Source: Methylorubrum zatmanii (GTDB taxonomy: Bacteria > Pseudomonadota > Alphaproteobacteria > Rhizobiales > Beijerinckiaceae). From it: a stretch of DNA of 64,000 bases. Below, piece after piece: positions 46,862 through 57,955 of the stretch. The position numbers and the translations under genes were made by a program. The stretch's first letter is position 1. Every line of letters begins with the position of its first letter. A model generated the notes under the pieces. It had not been told where the DNA came from. It searched no databases and was given only the letters and a program-made list of their open reading frames with translations. The stretch is taken from positions 1 through 64,000 of the forward strand of contig NZ_NKUI01000002.1 in the NCBI RefSeq assembly GCF_014845115.1, read 5' to 3'.

Positions 46862-47995
46862 ATGTCCCGGCCGGACGAACTGGGTAAGGACGAGACCTCG
46901 ATGCGCGGCCGGGCAATCATCGGGCTCTCCATTCTCGCGGTCCTGATCTTCCTGCTCTACGAACTGCGGGAGGTGATGCTGCCCTTCGTGGCGGGGCTGG
47001 CGCTCGCTTATCTGCTCGATCCGCTGGCCGACCGGCTGGAGCGGCTCGGCCTCGGGCGGCTCGCCGCGACCCTGCTGATCCTGGCGGGCTTCGTGGTCGG
47101 CTTCGTGGTGCTGCTCATCATCGTGGTGCCGCTCGCCGCCAGCCAGATCGCCTCCCTCGTGAACGCCCTGCCGGCCATGGTCGCCCGGCTGCAGAGCATC
47201 CTCGTGGAGCGCGCCGGGCCGCTGCTGCAGCGGGTGGGCGGCGCCGAGGTCGTCAACGAGCTGCAATCCTCGGTCGGCACCCTGGTCGGCCAGGGCGGCA
47301 CGTGGTTCCTGGCCTTCCTCAAGTCGCTCTGGACGGGGAGCCAGGCGCTCGTCTCCATCGCCTCGCTGCTCGTGGTCACCCCGGTCGTCGCCTTCTACGT
47401 GCTGCACGATTGGGACCGGATGATCGCCACCCTCGACGGTTGGGTGCCGCCGCGCCACCGCCCGACGGTGCGGCGGCTGGCCGGGGAGATCGACGGGGCC
47501 GTCACCGGCTTCGTGCGCGGGCAGAGCTTGGTCTGCCTGATCCTCGGCAGCTTCTACGCGGTCGGCCTGTTCCTGGTCGGGCTGAATTTCGGCGTGCTGA
47601 TCGGGCTGATCTCGGGCTTTCTCACCTTCATCCCCTATGTCGGCACGCTCACCGGCTTCATGCTCTCCATCGGCGTCGCCCTGGTGCAATGGTGGCCGAG
47701 CGGCGACTGGCTGCATATCGGCCTCACCCTCGGCGTGTTTCTGGTCGGGCAGTTCCTGGAAGGGAACGTCGTCTCGCCCAAGCTGGTGGGCGATTCGGTC
47801 GGCCTTCATCCGGTCTGGCTGATGTTCGCGCTGCTCGCCTTCGGCTCGCTGTTCGGTTTCCTCGGCCTCCTGCTCGCCGTGCCGGTCGCCGCCTCCATCG
47901 GCGTCGTGGTGCGCTTCGGCATCGAGCGCTACCTGGAAAGCCGGCTCTACCGCTCCGACGGGCCGGTGCTCATCACCGATGGAGAAGAGGTTTGA
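46862..47995 (+). CDS. AI-2E family transporter / permease (YdiK-PerM-like)
   Basis: A 377-residue inner-membrane protein with about seven or eight helices: two near the N-terminus (ILAVLIFLLYELREVMLPFV, LLILAGFVVGFVVLLIIVVP), an amphipathic region about 85-150, and a C-terminal bundle with FLTFIPYVGTLTGFMLSIGV and LEGNVVSPKLVGDSVGLHPV. These are family signatures. Substrates vary (AI-2, Na+/H+, unknown). The start at 46862 is used; ATG 46901 is equally well placed behind an AAGGA. Lying before hdaA is common in alphaproteobacteria. Confidence 0.9.
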   Translation: MSRPDELGKDETSMRGRAIIGLSILAVLIFLLYELREVMLPFVAGLALAYLLDPLADRLERLGLGRLAATLLILAGFVVGFVVLLIIVVPLAASQIASLVNALPAMVARLQSILVERAGPLLQRVGGAEVVNELQSSVGTLVGQGGTWFLAFLKSLWTGSQALVSIASLLVVTPVVAFYVLHDWDRMIATLDGWVPPRHRPTVRRLAGEIDGAVTGFVRGQSLVCLILGSFYAVGLFLVGLNFGVLIGLISGFLTFIPYVGTLTGFMLSIGVALVQWWPSGDWLHIGLTLGVFLVGQFLEGNVVSPKLVGDSVGLHPVWLMFALLAFGSLFGFLGLLLAVPVAASIGVVVRFGIERYLESRLYRSDGPVLITDGEEV

Positions 47996-48124
47996 CGTCG
48001 GCCGTTAGGAGAATCGCCGTCCGTCCGGTCTAAATGTCTCTCACGAAACTCCCGCTGCGCTGTCGTGGCCAGAGGGGAAACGGTGCGTCCTCGGGAGTTT
48101 TGCGAGGCACTCTAAGAGGCCACC

Positions 48125-48853
48125 ATGCGCGATACCGCTCCCCCGAAGCAGCTCGCCTTCGACCTGCCCCTGGACCCGCGCTACGGCGCCGAGGATTTCC
48201 TGGTGAGTCCGTCGAACGAGGAGGCCTATGCCCTGATCGAGGCATGGCCGGACTGGCCGGACACCGTATTCCTGCTGCGCGGCCCCGCCGGCAGCGGCAA
48301 GAGCCATCTCGCCTCGATCTGGGCGACGCGGGCCCAGGCCTGGACGGTCTCGGCGTCCGAGGTGAACGACACCAACGTCGCGCATCTGATCTCCAACGGC
48401 GCCCTCGTCGTCGAGGATGTCGACCGCGAGGCCGGCCGTGACGAGGCGGCTCTGTTCCACCTGCTCAACCTCGCCCGCGAGCGGCGCTTCCCCGTGCTGC
48501 TCACGGCCTCGGCGCCGGTCGATGCCTTCGGGCTGCGGGTGGCGGATCTGCGCTCGCGCCTGCGGCTGGCGCCGGGGGCGGAGATCGGTCCGCCGGACGA
48601 CGCGCTGATGAAGGCGGTGATCGTCAAGCTGTTCGCCGACCGTCAGCTCGGGATCGATACCTCGGTGGTCGATGCCCTGGCGCTGCGCATCGACCGCTCG
48701 CTCGCCCGGGCCCGCGAGGTCGTGGCAGAGCTCGACCGCGACGCCCTCGGGCGCCGCCGCCGCATCACCCGGCCGCTCGCCCTCGCCGTGCTCGACCGCC
48801 TGGGAGAGGCCGGCGCGCCGGAGGAGGACACCGAGGACGACGCCGAGGCGTGA
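48125..48853 (+). CDS. hdaA: DnaA-homologue replication regulator HdaA
   Basis: A 242-residue AAA+ protein of the Hda family, lacking the DnaA DNA-binding domain IV. It opens with a clamp-binding-like QLAFDLP (residues 9-15), expected to bind the DnaN sliding clamp. The P-loop is RGPAGSGKSHLASIW (52-66) and Walker B is ALVVEDVDR. The C-terminal lid helices include SLARAREVVAELDR. Hda with the clamp promotes DnaA-ATP hydrolysis and limits re-initiation. ppk follows. Confidence 0.93.
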   Translation: MRDTAPPKQLAFDLPLDPRYGAEDFLVSPSNEEAYALIEAWPDWPDTVFLLRGPAGSGKSHLASIWATRAQAWTVSASEVNDTNVAHLISNGALVVEDVDREAGRDEAALFHLLNLARERRFPVLLTASAPVDAFGLRVADLRSRLRLAPGAEIGPPDDALMKAVIVKLFADRQLGIDTSVVDALALRIDRSLARAREVVAELDRDALGRRRRITRPLALAVLDRLGEAGAPEEDTEDDAEA

Positions 48854-48998
48854 GGACGGGAGGGCCGGCCCCGGTGGTTGAGACGCGGGCGAACGGCGTC
48901 ACAGCCCTCGACCCATTGTCACGAAACCGTCAAACAAGGGCGGCCGGCTCATGATAGGGAGCCCGCCTGTCCGGAGAGAGTGGAAGGGAGCCCGCGCG

Positions 48999-51365
48999 TT
49001 GTCGGAAGTGGAATCGGATATCGTCGCCCCGAACGCGGAGGTGGCCGAGGCCGAAGAAACCAGCCTTGCGACCGAGCGCGGCGTGCGCAGCGCCACCGCC
49101 CGCGCCCGCACGGCCCGCGCCGCCCGCATCCTCGCCGCCGAGAAGGCCGGCGAGAAGCCGGCCGAGCCCGACAATACGGGGGAGAGCGATGCGGCGGAGG
49201 CTGCCCGCGAGCCCGTGCTGGAAGCCGGCCGCTCCCTGCGGCACTCGCCCGAGCGTTTCGTGAACCGTGAGCTGTCCTGGCTCCAGTTCAACCGCCGGGT
49301 GCTGGAGGAATCCGCCAATCCCAACCATCCGCTGCTGGAGCAGCTCCGCTTCCTCTCGATCTCGGCCAACAATCTGGACGAGTTCTTCATGGTGCGCGTC
49401 GCCGGCCTGCACGATCAGGTCCGCGCCGGCATCGTGGTGCCGTCGCAGGACGGGCTGACGCCCTCCGAGCAGCTGGCGCGGGTCGGCAACGAGGTCTCGC
49501 GCCTCGCCCTCGACCAGCAGGAGCGCTGGCGCGCCCTGCGGGAGGAGCTGAACGCGAACGGCATCCATCTCGCCGATCCGGCCGAGCTGTCGTCGGAGCA
49601 TCTCGCTTGGCTCGACGACTATTTCCTCACCTACGTCTTCCCGGTGCTGACGCCGCTCGCCATCGATCCGGCCCATCCCTTTCCGTTCATCCCGAATCTC
49701 GGCTTCACCGTCGCGCTGATGATGGTGCGGCCTCGGGACGGGCGCACCCTGCGGGCCTTGATCCGCCTGCCCTCCCTGCTCGACCGCTTCGTGCGCCTGC
49801 CGGACGTGGAGGGCGACGGCACCGCCCGCTTCATCGCCATCGAGCAGGTGATCGCCAAATATGCGAGCCGGCTCTTTCCCGGCTACACGCTCAAAGGCCA
49901 AGGCGCCTTCCGCGTGGTGCGCGACTCCGACCTCGAAATCGAGGAGGAGGCGGAGGATCTCGTCCTGCACTTCGAATCCGCGATCAAGCGCCGCCGCCGC
50001 GGCGTGGTGATCCGGCTGGAGATCGAGGCGGGCATGACGGAGGAGCTGCGCGCCTTCGTCGCCGACGAACTGGAGATCGCCCCCGATTCCGTCTTCGTGG
50101 TCGAGGGGATGCTGGCGCTCAACGAGTTGTCGCAGATCGTCGGGATCGACCGGGCGGACCTGAAGTTCAAGCCCTACAATCCGCGCTTCCCCGAGCGGAT
50201 CCGGGAATCCGGCGGCGACGTCTTCGCCGCGATCCGGCAGAAGGACTTCATCGTCCACCACCCCTACGAGTCGTTCGACTCGGTGGTGCAGTTCCTGTCC
50301 CAGGCCGCCCGCGACCCGAACGTGGTGGCGATCAAGCAGACGCTCTACAGGACCTCCTCGAACTCGCCGATCGTCGCGGCTTTGGCCGAGGCGGCGGAGG
50401 CCGGCAAGTCGGTGACCGCGCTCGTCGAGCTGAAGGCCCGCTTCGACGAGGAGGCCAATATCCGCTGGGCGCGCAACCTGGAGAAGGCCGGCGCTCAGGT
50501 GGTGTTCGGCTTCGTCGAGCTGAAGACCCACGCCAAGCTGTCGATGGTGGTGCGCCGCGAGGGCGACCGCCTCGTCACCTACTGCCATGTCGGCACCGGC
50601 AACTACCACCCGATCACCGCGAAGATCTACACCGACCTGTCCTTCTTCACCGCCGACCCGGCCATCGCCCGGGACGTGTCGCGCATCTTCAACTTCATCA
50701 CCGGCTATGCCGAGCCGGCGGAGCTGGAGCGCATGGCGGTCTCGCCGCTCACCCTCAAGCCGCGCCTGTTGCAGCATATCGAGGAGGAGATCGCTCACGC
50801 CAAGGCGGGGCGCCCGGCGGCGATCTGGATCAAATGCAACTCCCTGGTCGACGGCCAGATCATCGATGCGCTCTACGATGCCAGCCAGGAGGGGGTGCAG
50901 ATCGATTGCATCGTCCGCGGCATCTGCTGCCTGCGGCCCGGGATCCCGGGCCTGTCCGACACGATCCGGGTCAAGTCCATCGTCGGGCGCTTCCTCGAGC
51001 ACGAGCGCGTCTACGCCTTCGGCAACGGCGCCGGGCTGCCTCACCCGAAGGCCACGGTCTATATCTCCTCGGCCGATCTGATGCAGCGCAACCTCGACCG
51101 CCGGGTCGAAGCCCTGCTGCCGATCACCAACCCGACGGTGCATCAGCAGGTGCTCGACCAGATCATGCTGGCCAACCTGCTCGACAACCGGCAGAGCTGG
51201 CGTGTACTGGCATCGGGTGCGAGCGAGCGGATCAGCCCCGCCGACGGTGAGGAGCCGTTCAACGCGCACAAGTACTTCATGACGAATCCGAGCCTGTCCG
51301 GGCGCGGGAAGTCGTCGAAGAAGTCGAGCCCGCGGGCCTTGAGCCGCCGGGCGCACCGGTCCTGA
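48999..51365 (+). CDS. ppk: Polyphosphate kinase 1
   Basis: Reversibly makes polyphosphate from ATP. TTG 48999, eight bases after AAGGGAG, is favoured over ATG 48951, which has no ribosome site; the choice is uncertain. The product is about 788 residues. An Ala/Arg/Glu-rich N-terminal extension of about 75 residues precedes the PPK core, which starts [20 protein letters not shown]. Two catalytic-histidine regions are present: [17 protein letters not shown] (autophosphorylated His) and [20 protein letters not shown]. ppx follows 242 bp downstream, a standard pairing. That gap holds only GC-rich weak hairpins. Confidence 0.95.
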   Translation: MSEVESDIVAPNAEVAEAEETSLATERGVRSATARARTARAARILAAEKAGEKPAEPDNTGESDAAEAAREPVLEAGRSLRHSPERFVNRELSWLQFNRRVLEESANPNHPLLEQLRFLSISANNLDEFFMVRVAGLHDQVRAGIVVPSQDGLTPSEQLARVGNEVSRLALDQQERWRALREELNANGIHLADPAELSSEHLAWLDDYFLTYVFPVLTPLAIDPAHPFPFIPNLGFTVALMMVRPRDGRTLRALIRLPSLLDRFVRLPDVEGDGTARFIAIEQVIAKYASRLFPGYTLKGQGAFRVVRDSDLEIEEEAEDLVLHFESAIKRRRRGVVIRLEIEAGMTEELRAFVADELEIAPDSVFVVEGMLALNELSQIVGIDRADLKFKPYNPRFPERIRESGGDVFAAIRQKDFIVHHPYESFDSVVQFLSQAARDPNVVAIKQTLYRTSSNSPIVAALAEAAEAGKSVTALVELKARFDEEANIRWARNLEKAGAQVVFGFVELKTHAKLSMVVRREGDRLVTYCHVGTGNYHPITAKIYTDLSFFTADPAIARDVSRIFNFITGYAEPAELERMAVSPLTLKPRLLQHIEEEIAHAKAGRPAAIWIKCNSLVDGQIIDALYDASQEGVQIDCIVRGICCLRPGIPGLSDTIRVKSIVGRFLEHERVYAFGNGAGLPHPKATVYISSADLMQRNLDRRVEALLPITNPTVHQQVLDQIMLANLLDNRQSWRVLASGASERISPADGEEPFNAHKYFMTNPSLSGRGKSSKKSSPRALSRRAHRS

Positions 51366-51607
51366 CGGCGCCCCGGCCCGTCACCATCGCGGGTGCTCCG
51401 TTCGCGGGGGCACCCCTGTCTCGATCGGCGGCCCCCGCGCGTCGCCGATCGCATCGCTCGACGGGAGACGAGACGGGGCCGGCAGGCGTCCTCCGGGCGT
51501 TCCGGGCCCGGCTTCGGTCGGGATCCATGCCGCTTGGTACGAGGGACATGCATGGGCCCGACACGTTCCCACCTGATGCTTGCCCTTAAGCCGAACGGCC
51601 GGCCCTG

Positions 51608-53104
51608 ATGACGACCGCACCCACGCTCGCCCCCATCGCGATCATCGATATCGGCTCGAACTCCGTGCGGCTCGTCGCCTATGACGGGCTCCGGCGCGGG
51701 CCGACGCCGCTCTACAACGAGAAGGTCCTGTGCGGCCTCGGCCGCAGCGTCTTCTCCACGGGCCGCCTCAACGAGGATTCGGTGCAGCGGGCGCTCGCGG
51801 CCCTGCGCCGTTTCCGCGTCCTGTGCGACACGATGCGGATCGACCGCATCGTCGTGCTGGCGACCGCCGCCGCCCGGGACGCCGCCAACGGCCCGGCCTT
51901 TCTCGAGGCGGCGCGCGAGGCGCTCGGCCAGGAGATCCAGCTTCTCTCCGGGCGACGCGAGGCGGAACTGTCGGCGCTGGGCGTCGTCTCCGGTTTCTAC
52001 TCGCCCGACGGCGTGGTCGGCGATCTCGGCGGCGGCTCGCTGGAACTCGTCGATGTCCACGGTACGACGGTGGGCCAGGGCGTGACCATGCCGCTCGGCG
52101 GGCTGGCGCTCCAGGATCTCTCCGAGAATTCGCCGAAGAAGGCGCGCAAGATCGCGCGGGAGCATCTGAAGAAGGCCGAGCCGCAGCTCGATACCCTGCG
52201 CGGGCGCACCTTCTACGCCGTGGGCGGCACGTGGCGGGCCCTGGCGCGGCTGCATCAGGCCGCCCGCGGCTACCCGCTCCACGTCATGCACGGCTACGCC
52301 GTGGAGCCGTCCGACGAGTTGAGCTTCCTCGAAATGGTCGAGGCGAGCGACGCCGCGACCCTGCAGGAGGTCGAGACCATCTCCGAGGCCCGCCGTCCGC
52401 TCCTCGCCTTCGGAGCCGTCGTCCTGGAAGAGATCATCCGCCTGGGCCGCCCCCGCGAGATCGCGATCTCCGCCTTCGGCGTGCGGGAGGGCTTGCTGTT
52501 CGAGCAGCTCGACCGCGACACCCGCGCCCTCGATCCGCTGATCGTCTCGGCGCAGGACCTGAACCTGCAGCGCGCCCGCTCCCCCGGCCATGGCGAGGAG
52601 CTGCGCGACTGGACCGACCACTTCATCGCGACCCTCGACGGCCCGGAGACCGCGGGCGAGCGCCGCCTGCGCCACGCCGCCTGCCTGCTCTCGGATATCG
52701 GCTGGCGGGCCCATCCCGATTACCGGGGCGAGCAGAGCCTCAACGTGATCGCCAACGCCGCCTTCGCCGGGATCGACCATCCCGGCCGCGCCTATCTCGC
52801 CCTGTCCGGCTTCTTCCGCCACGAGGGCGTGGCGCCGGAGCGGGCGAGCTCGACGCTGCGCAATCTGGCCGGGCCCCGCCTGTTCGACCGGGCCCGCCTC
52901 GTCGGCGCCCTGATGCGCGTCGCCTTCCCGGTTTCCGCCGGGATGGAGGGGCCGCTGAAGCGGATCCCGATCGCGGTGGAGGACGGCAAGGTTGTGCTGC
53001 GCCTGCCCGCCGAACGGGCGGCGCTGAACGGCGAGCGCCTGCTGAACCGCGTCCGTGGCCTGGGGCGCGTGATCGGCCTCGACGGGCGGATCGAGATCGT
53101 CTGA
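51608..53104 (+). CDS. ppx: Exopolyphosphatase (Ppx/GppA family)
   Basis: A 498-residue ASKHA-fold phosphatase releasing terminal phosphate from polyphosphate or pppGpp. Motifs: IAIIDIGSNSVRLVAYDGLR (phosphate 1), VLATAAARDAANGPAFLEAA, SGFYSPDGVVGDLGGGSLEL (phosphate 2) and FYAVGGTWRALARLHQA. The C-terminal HD-like part includes RLRHAACLLSDIGWRAHPDY. Paired with ppk it sets polyphosphate levels, and some family members act on (p)ppGpp. Confidence 0.95.
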   Translation: MTTAPTLAPIAIIDIGSNSVRLVAYDGLRRGPTPLYNEKVLCGLGRSVFSTGRLNEDSVQRALAALRRFRVLCDTMRIDRIVVLATAAARDAANGPAFLEAAREALGQEIQLLSGRREAELSALGVVSGFYSPDGVVGDLGGGSLELVDVHGTTVGQGVTMPLGGLALQDLSENSPKKARKIAREHLKKAEPQLDTLRGRTFYAVGGTWRALARLHQAARGYPLHVMHGYAVEPSDELSFLEMVEASDAATLQEVETISEARRPLLAFGAVVLEEIIRLGRPREIAISAFGVREGLLFEQLDRDTRALDPLIVSAQDLNLQRARSPGHGEELRDWTDHFIATLDGPETAGERRLRHAACLLSDIGWRAHPDYRGEQSLNVIANAAFAGIDHPGRAYLALSGFFRHEGVAPERASSTLRNLAGPRLFDRARLVGALMRVAFPVSAGMEGPLKRIPIAVEDGKVVLRLPAERAALNGERLLNRVRGLGRVIGLDGRIEIV

Positions 53105-53156
53105 TCGCGTATCCTCCCCGGCCGCGACGGTGCAGCGGGAGTTTCGTGAGAGTCGC

Positions 53157-53456
53157 TCAGCCCGACAGGCGCGAATGGGCGATGGCGATCTCCTGCTCGG
53201 CATTGGCCATCAGATAGGAGATCCGGGCGGCGTCGAGATTGGCGTCGAGGAGGCGCTGGAGCAGGGCGGCTTCGGAGCCCGGTTTCTCGCTGTCGCTCGG
53301 CCTCGGCAGCAGGCGCAGAAGCAGTGGGCTGGAGATCTGCTCGCGCACCAGGCCCTTATGGCTGGCGAGGCGCCGCAAACGGCCGGCGAGGTCGCCCAGC
53401 TTCGCTTCCGGCAGATACTGGCGGGCGGAGGCGCGATTTCTGTCGGACAGGGGCAA
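53157..53456 (-). CDS. Small hypothetical protein
   Basis: A protein of about 99 residues if it starts at TTG 53456; the open frame continues upstream to 53729, but that part has no coding look. The sequence is helical: PEAKLGDLAGRLRRLASHKG, LVREQISSPLLLRLLPRPSD, ALLQRLLDANLDAARISYLM and ANAEQEIAIAHSRLSG. No family recognised, no signal peptide. It lies convergently with ppx, 52 bp apart. The start is uncertain. Confidence 0.5.
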   Translation of the reverse strand: MPLSDRNRASARQYLPEAKLGDLAGRLRRLASHKGLVREQISSPLLLRLLPRPSDSEKPGSEAALLQRLLDANLDAARISYLMANAEQEIAIAHSRLSG

Positions 53457-53826
53457 GGTTGCAACCTTCGAGCGGTCAGGCTCGACGGCTACCCTCTGCT
53501 CCGTTCGTTTTTGTTTGAGAAAGACCGTTAACGATCTCTGGATCGCGAAAACGTGGTGGGCCTTGCGCCGGGATCGCGGTTCCTGTTCCCCGCGCTCCCG
53601 ACGCGCCTGCAGCCGCTCGGCCCACTGAGCGTCACAGGATCGGCGCAGAGAACTGGTCCGCACCGCCCCGTCACTGCAGGCCCCGCCGCCACGCAGGCCC
53701 GAGAGGGCTCGCGAAACCATCGGGCGCATCGGCCGCGGGGAGGGGCCGATGTAGAGGTCCGGGCTGCCCTGGGCAACCGCGCAGCGGCTCTGCTTCGCGG
53801 TTGCGACGCTTGGTCCCGCGTTGTCT
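53457..53826. other. Gene-free region upstream of the small hypothetical gene
   Basis: 370 bp between the aminotransferase stop and the hypothetical gene start. It includes a T/A-rich patch near 53508-53535 (TTTTTGTTTGAGAAAGACCG), unusual in this GC-rich DNA and a possible minus-strand promoter region. Other ORFs here look like non-coding shadows. Confidence 0.4.
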
Positions 53827-55203
<1,377 letters not shown>

Positions 55204-55293
55204 TCAAAAGATCTGCAATTTTTCTCAAGCGGGAAGGAAGAGTTTTTCAGGCGTGCGCGGGAAAGGTTTTCGGGTATTGTCGCAAGCAAGAGG

Positions 55294-55349
55294 TGCAGTT
55301 TCTTGCAGTGCATCGGCGTATCGATGCACTGCAATGACGATTGCATGCA
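55294..55349. promoter_or_regulatory. TGCA-rich palindromic operator upstream of the CoA-transferase
   Basis: A perfect 13-bp inverted repeat, TTGCAGTGCATCG (55303-55315) and CGATGCACTGCAA (55322-55334), around a 6-base centre. It lies in a stretch with seven TGCA tetramers between 55294 and 55349. There is no T-run, so it is not a terminator. It sits about 130-185 bp upstream of the CoA-transferase ATG. TGC/GCA-spaced sites are what PhaR/AniA regulators of polyhydroxyalkanoate genes bind in other alphaproteobacteria, so PhaR is a candidate ligand (inference). The rest of 55030-55293 and 55350-55479 shows no gene. Confidence 0.65.
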
Positions 55350-55479
55350 GAATTCAGCCGGCCAAGCGAGGCGGAGATCTTTCCGGCTTCGCGTGGGCGG
55401 CCGGCGGTATGTTCGATCACAGACGGCGAGAGGCGGACGACACCGCCCGGACCGGAGGAAGCGGAGGACGGCGGGCCCC

Positions 55480-57462
55480 ATGAAGAAGAACAAGGTGATC
55501 ACGGCCGACGAGGCGATCGCTCTGATCCGCGAGAACGATGTCCTGACCACCACCGGCTTCGTCCAGAGCTGCATCCCGGAGGCGCTGCACGCGGCCCTCG
55601 AGAAGCGCTTCGTCGAGACCGGCTCGCCCCGGGGCCTGACCCTGATCATGACCGCGGGCGCGGGCGACTCGAAAGGGCTCGGTACCGGCCGCCTGCACCA
55701 TGACGGCCTGCTCTCGCGGGTCATCGCCGCCAATTTCGGGCGCATGCCCAAGGTCGCACAGGCCGCGCAGAACAACCTGATCCGCGGCTACAACCTGCCC
55801 CAGGGCGTAATCTCCCAGCTCTACCGGGCCTGCGCAGCGGGCCAGCCGGGCCTGTTCTCGAAGGTCGGCCTCAAGACCTATGTCGATCCGCGCCATGGCG
55901 GAGCCAAGGTCAACGAGGTGACGACGGAGGACATCGTCAAGCTCGTCGAGGTCGATGGCGAGGAATGGCTGTTCTACACCGCCACCAAGATCGACGTGGC
56001 CTTCATCCGCGCCACCTCTGCCGACCCGTCGGGCAACCTTTCCTTCGAGAAGGAGGCGCTTACCCTCGATTGCCTCGCCCAGGCCATGGCCGCCCGCAAC
56101 AATGGCGGCATCGTCATCGCCCAGGTCGAGCGCATCGTCGATGACGGCTATCTCCTGCCCAAGGACGTGCGCGTCCCCGGCATCCTCGTCGATTGCGTCG
56201 TCGTCGCCGAACCCGAGATGCACCGGATGAATTACGGCGTGATGTACGACGCCGCCCTCGCCGGCGAGATCCGGGTGCCGGTCACCGGCATCAAGCGGAT
56301 GGCGCTCAACGAGCGTAAGATCATCGCCCGCCGCGCCGCCTTCGAGCTGCCGCCGAACGGCGTGGTCAATCTCGGCGTCGGCGCTCCCGAGGGCATCTCC
56401 TCCGTCGCCAACGAGGAGAAGATCACCCCCTACATCACCCTGACCACGGAGGCCGGGGCGGTCGGCGGCGTTCTGGCCTCCGGGTCGAGCTTCGGCGCGG
56501 CGACGAATGCCGACTGCATCATCGACCAGAACCAGATGTTCGACTTCTACGATGGCGGCGGCCTCGACATGACCTGCCTCGGCATGGCCGAGTGCGATCG
56601 GGCCGGCAACGTCAACACCTCGAAATTCGGCGGCAAGCTCAACGGCTGCGGCGGCTTCATCAACATCTCGCAGAATGCCCGCTCGGTCGTCTTCGCCGGC
56701 ACCTTCACCGCCGGCGGCCTGGAGATCGCGGTGCAGGACGGGCAGGTGAAGATCGTCACGGAGGGCCGGGCCCGGAAATTCGTCACCGAGGTTCAGCAGA
56801 ACACCTTCTCGGGGCCCTACGCCGTCGAGCGCTCGCAGCCGGTGATCTACGTCACCGAACGCTGCGTCTTCCAGCTCACCAAGGAGGGGCTGGAACTGAT
56901 CGAGGTGGCGCCGGGCATCGATATCGAGCGCGATATCCTGGCCCACATGGATTTCGCCCCGATCGTGCGCAATCCGGTGCCGATGGACCCGCGCATCTTC
57001 CGCGACGAGCCGATGGAGCTGCTCTCCGACCTGCTCAACCTCGATCTGAAGTCGCGCGTCAGCTACGATGGCGAGCGCAACATCCTCTTCATCAACCTGG
57101 AAGGCTGGTACTGCCGGGTGAAGAGCGACATGGACGATCTGCGCATGACCATCGTCGAGGCCTGCCGCAAGGCCGGTCAGCGGGTCAACGCCGTGATCAA
57201 CCACGACGGCTTCCGGCTCAACGAGAACCTCTACGACGACTATGCCGGGATGATTCAGTATCTCCAGGCGAACTACTACGCGACGACGACCCGCTACGCG
57301 ACCAGCGCCTTCCTGCGCCTGAAGATGGAGGAGGCCCTGACCAAGCGCGGCGTGGCCCCCCACGTCTTCGAGCGCAAGGAGGAGGCCCAGGCCTTCCTCG
57401 GCACCACCGAGGACAAGAAGGCGCGCAAGATGATCTCGCCGGCGGTCGCCTCGGCGGCGTGA
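55480..57462 (+). CDS. Acyl-CoA:acetate/3-ketoacid CoA-transferase, fused subunits with C-terminal extension
   Basis: A 660-residue family I CoA-transferase with alpha and beta halves fused, as in propionate CoA-transferase. ATG 55480 begins MKKNKVITADEAIALIREND; upstream frame is non-coding. The alpha half has TTTGFVQSCIPEALHAAL. The beta half has NLGVGAPEGISSVANEEK and the catalytic Glu324 in TLTTEAGAVGGVLASGSSFG, followed by DFYDGGGLDMTCLGMAECDR. Typical fused enzymes end near 520 residues. Here about 130 further residues follow, including a beta-alpha block RNILFINLEGWYCRVKSDMD. It moves CoA between acyl acids, possibly acetoacetate in polyhydroxybutyrate turnover (inferred). Confidence 0.9.
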   Translation: MKKNKVITADEAIALIRENDVLTTTGFVQSCIPEALHAALEKRFVETGSPRGLTLIMTAGAGDSKGLGTGRLHHDGLLSRVIAANFGRMPKVAQAAQNNLIRGYNLPQGVISQLYRACAAGQPGLFSKVGLKTYVDPRHGGAKVNEVTTEDIVKLVEVDGEEWLFYTATKIDVAFIRATSADPSGNLSFEKEALTLDCLAQAMAARNNGGIVIAQVERIVDDGYLLPKDVRVPGILVDCVVVAEPEMHRMNYGVMYDAALAGEIRVPVTGIKRMALNERKIIARRAAFELPPNGVVNLGVGAPEGISSVANEEKITPYITLTTEAGAVGGVLASGSSFGAATNADCIIDQNQMFDFYDGGGLDMTCLGMAECDRAGNVNTSKFGGKLNGCGGFINISQNARSVVFAGTFTAGGLEIAVQDGQVKIVTEGRARKFVTEVQQNTFSGPYAVERSQPVIYVTERCVFQLTKEGLELIEVAPGIDIERDILAHMDFAPIVRNPVPMDPRIFRDEPMELLSDLLNLDLKSRVSYDGERNILFINLEGWYCRVKSDMDDLRMTIVEACRKAGQRVNAVINHDGFRLNENLYDDYAGMIQYLQANYYATTTRYATSAFLRLKMEEALTKRGVAPHVFERKEEAQAFLGTTEDKKARKMISPAVASAA

Positions 57463-57955
57463 TCCCCGCCTGCCGCGCGAGTCCGGCCATGCTTCCGACC
57501 GTGCCGGACCCGCGCGGCGCCCGGTCCGGGCGTGGATCGACCGGACCGTGATCCGATTTTCGGCTCGTCCCACCCACCTGGGTGCGGTGATCCGGGGACC
57601 GGCCGGCGCGGAGGCGTCGGGCGTCTTGGGTCCGTCATCCCAAATCCGGTTGCTCCCTTCGGGATGGCGGATTCGGGCTTCGCTCGAACGCTGCGCGGGC
57701 TTGCCGAGACGCAACCCGCCCCGATCAAGCGGATCCCGTATCAGGATGTTTTTTCCGCGGGGAATGACATGGCTCGGCCGGCTGAATGGATGTGGCGGGC
57801 CAAGACCCTTTCCGATCTCCTCCAGTTCGGTTCGAACGGGTGCCCTGGTGACAAGTGACTGCGGGAGAAACCGTCTTCGGTACGGATGAATATCGATTTC
57901 GCCGTTTGTTAACGCGGGGGCGGCACTGAGGCGTACCTGCCGCGGGGCGCCTCCG
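57463..57955. other. Intergenic region with repeat copy B
   Basis: 493 bp without a clear gene. A short hairpin, CCGGACC (57504-57510) / GGTCCGG (57523-57529), may end the CoA-transferase transcript. The MITE-like copy B covers 57635-57744. A 29-codon ORF (57769-57858, MARPAEWMWRAKTL...) has only a weak ribosome site. The chemoreceptor promoter should lie in the last 100 bp, but no clear motif was picked. Confidence 0.45.
57635..57744. repeat. MITE-like intergenic repeat, copy B
   Basis: The core 57659-57739 aligns with the reverse complement of 4270-4349 (hand alignment, about 84%, one indel). Shared stretches include GGGATGGCGGAT, GGGCTTCGCTC, GCGCGGGCTTGCCGA and CCGATCAAGCGGATCCCGT. Outer ends are ATCCGGTTG on the left and GATCAAGCGGATCCCGTATC on the right, again inverted with respect to each other. 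No coding capacity. Confidence 0.75.

Noticed and set aside
46862-47995. Calling the AI-2E family protein a quorum-signal exporter
   Set aside because: Family members have varied substrates, and no luxS or other quorum gene is in the window.
48930-51356. 808-codon minus-strand ORF opposite ppk
   Set aside because: Antisense shadow of a gene with intact PPK motifs.
57769-57858. 29-codon ORF MARPAEWMWRAKTL... upstream of the chemoreceptor
   Set aside because: Weak ribosome site, adjacent to a repeat element, and no way to show coding without comparison.
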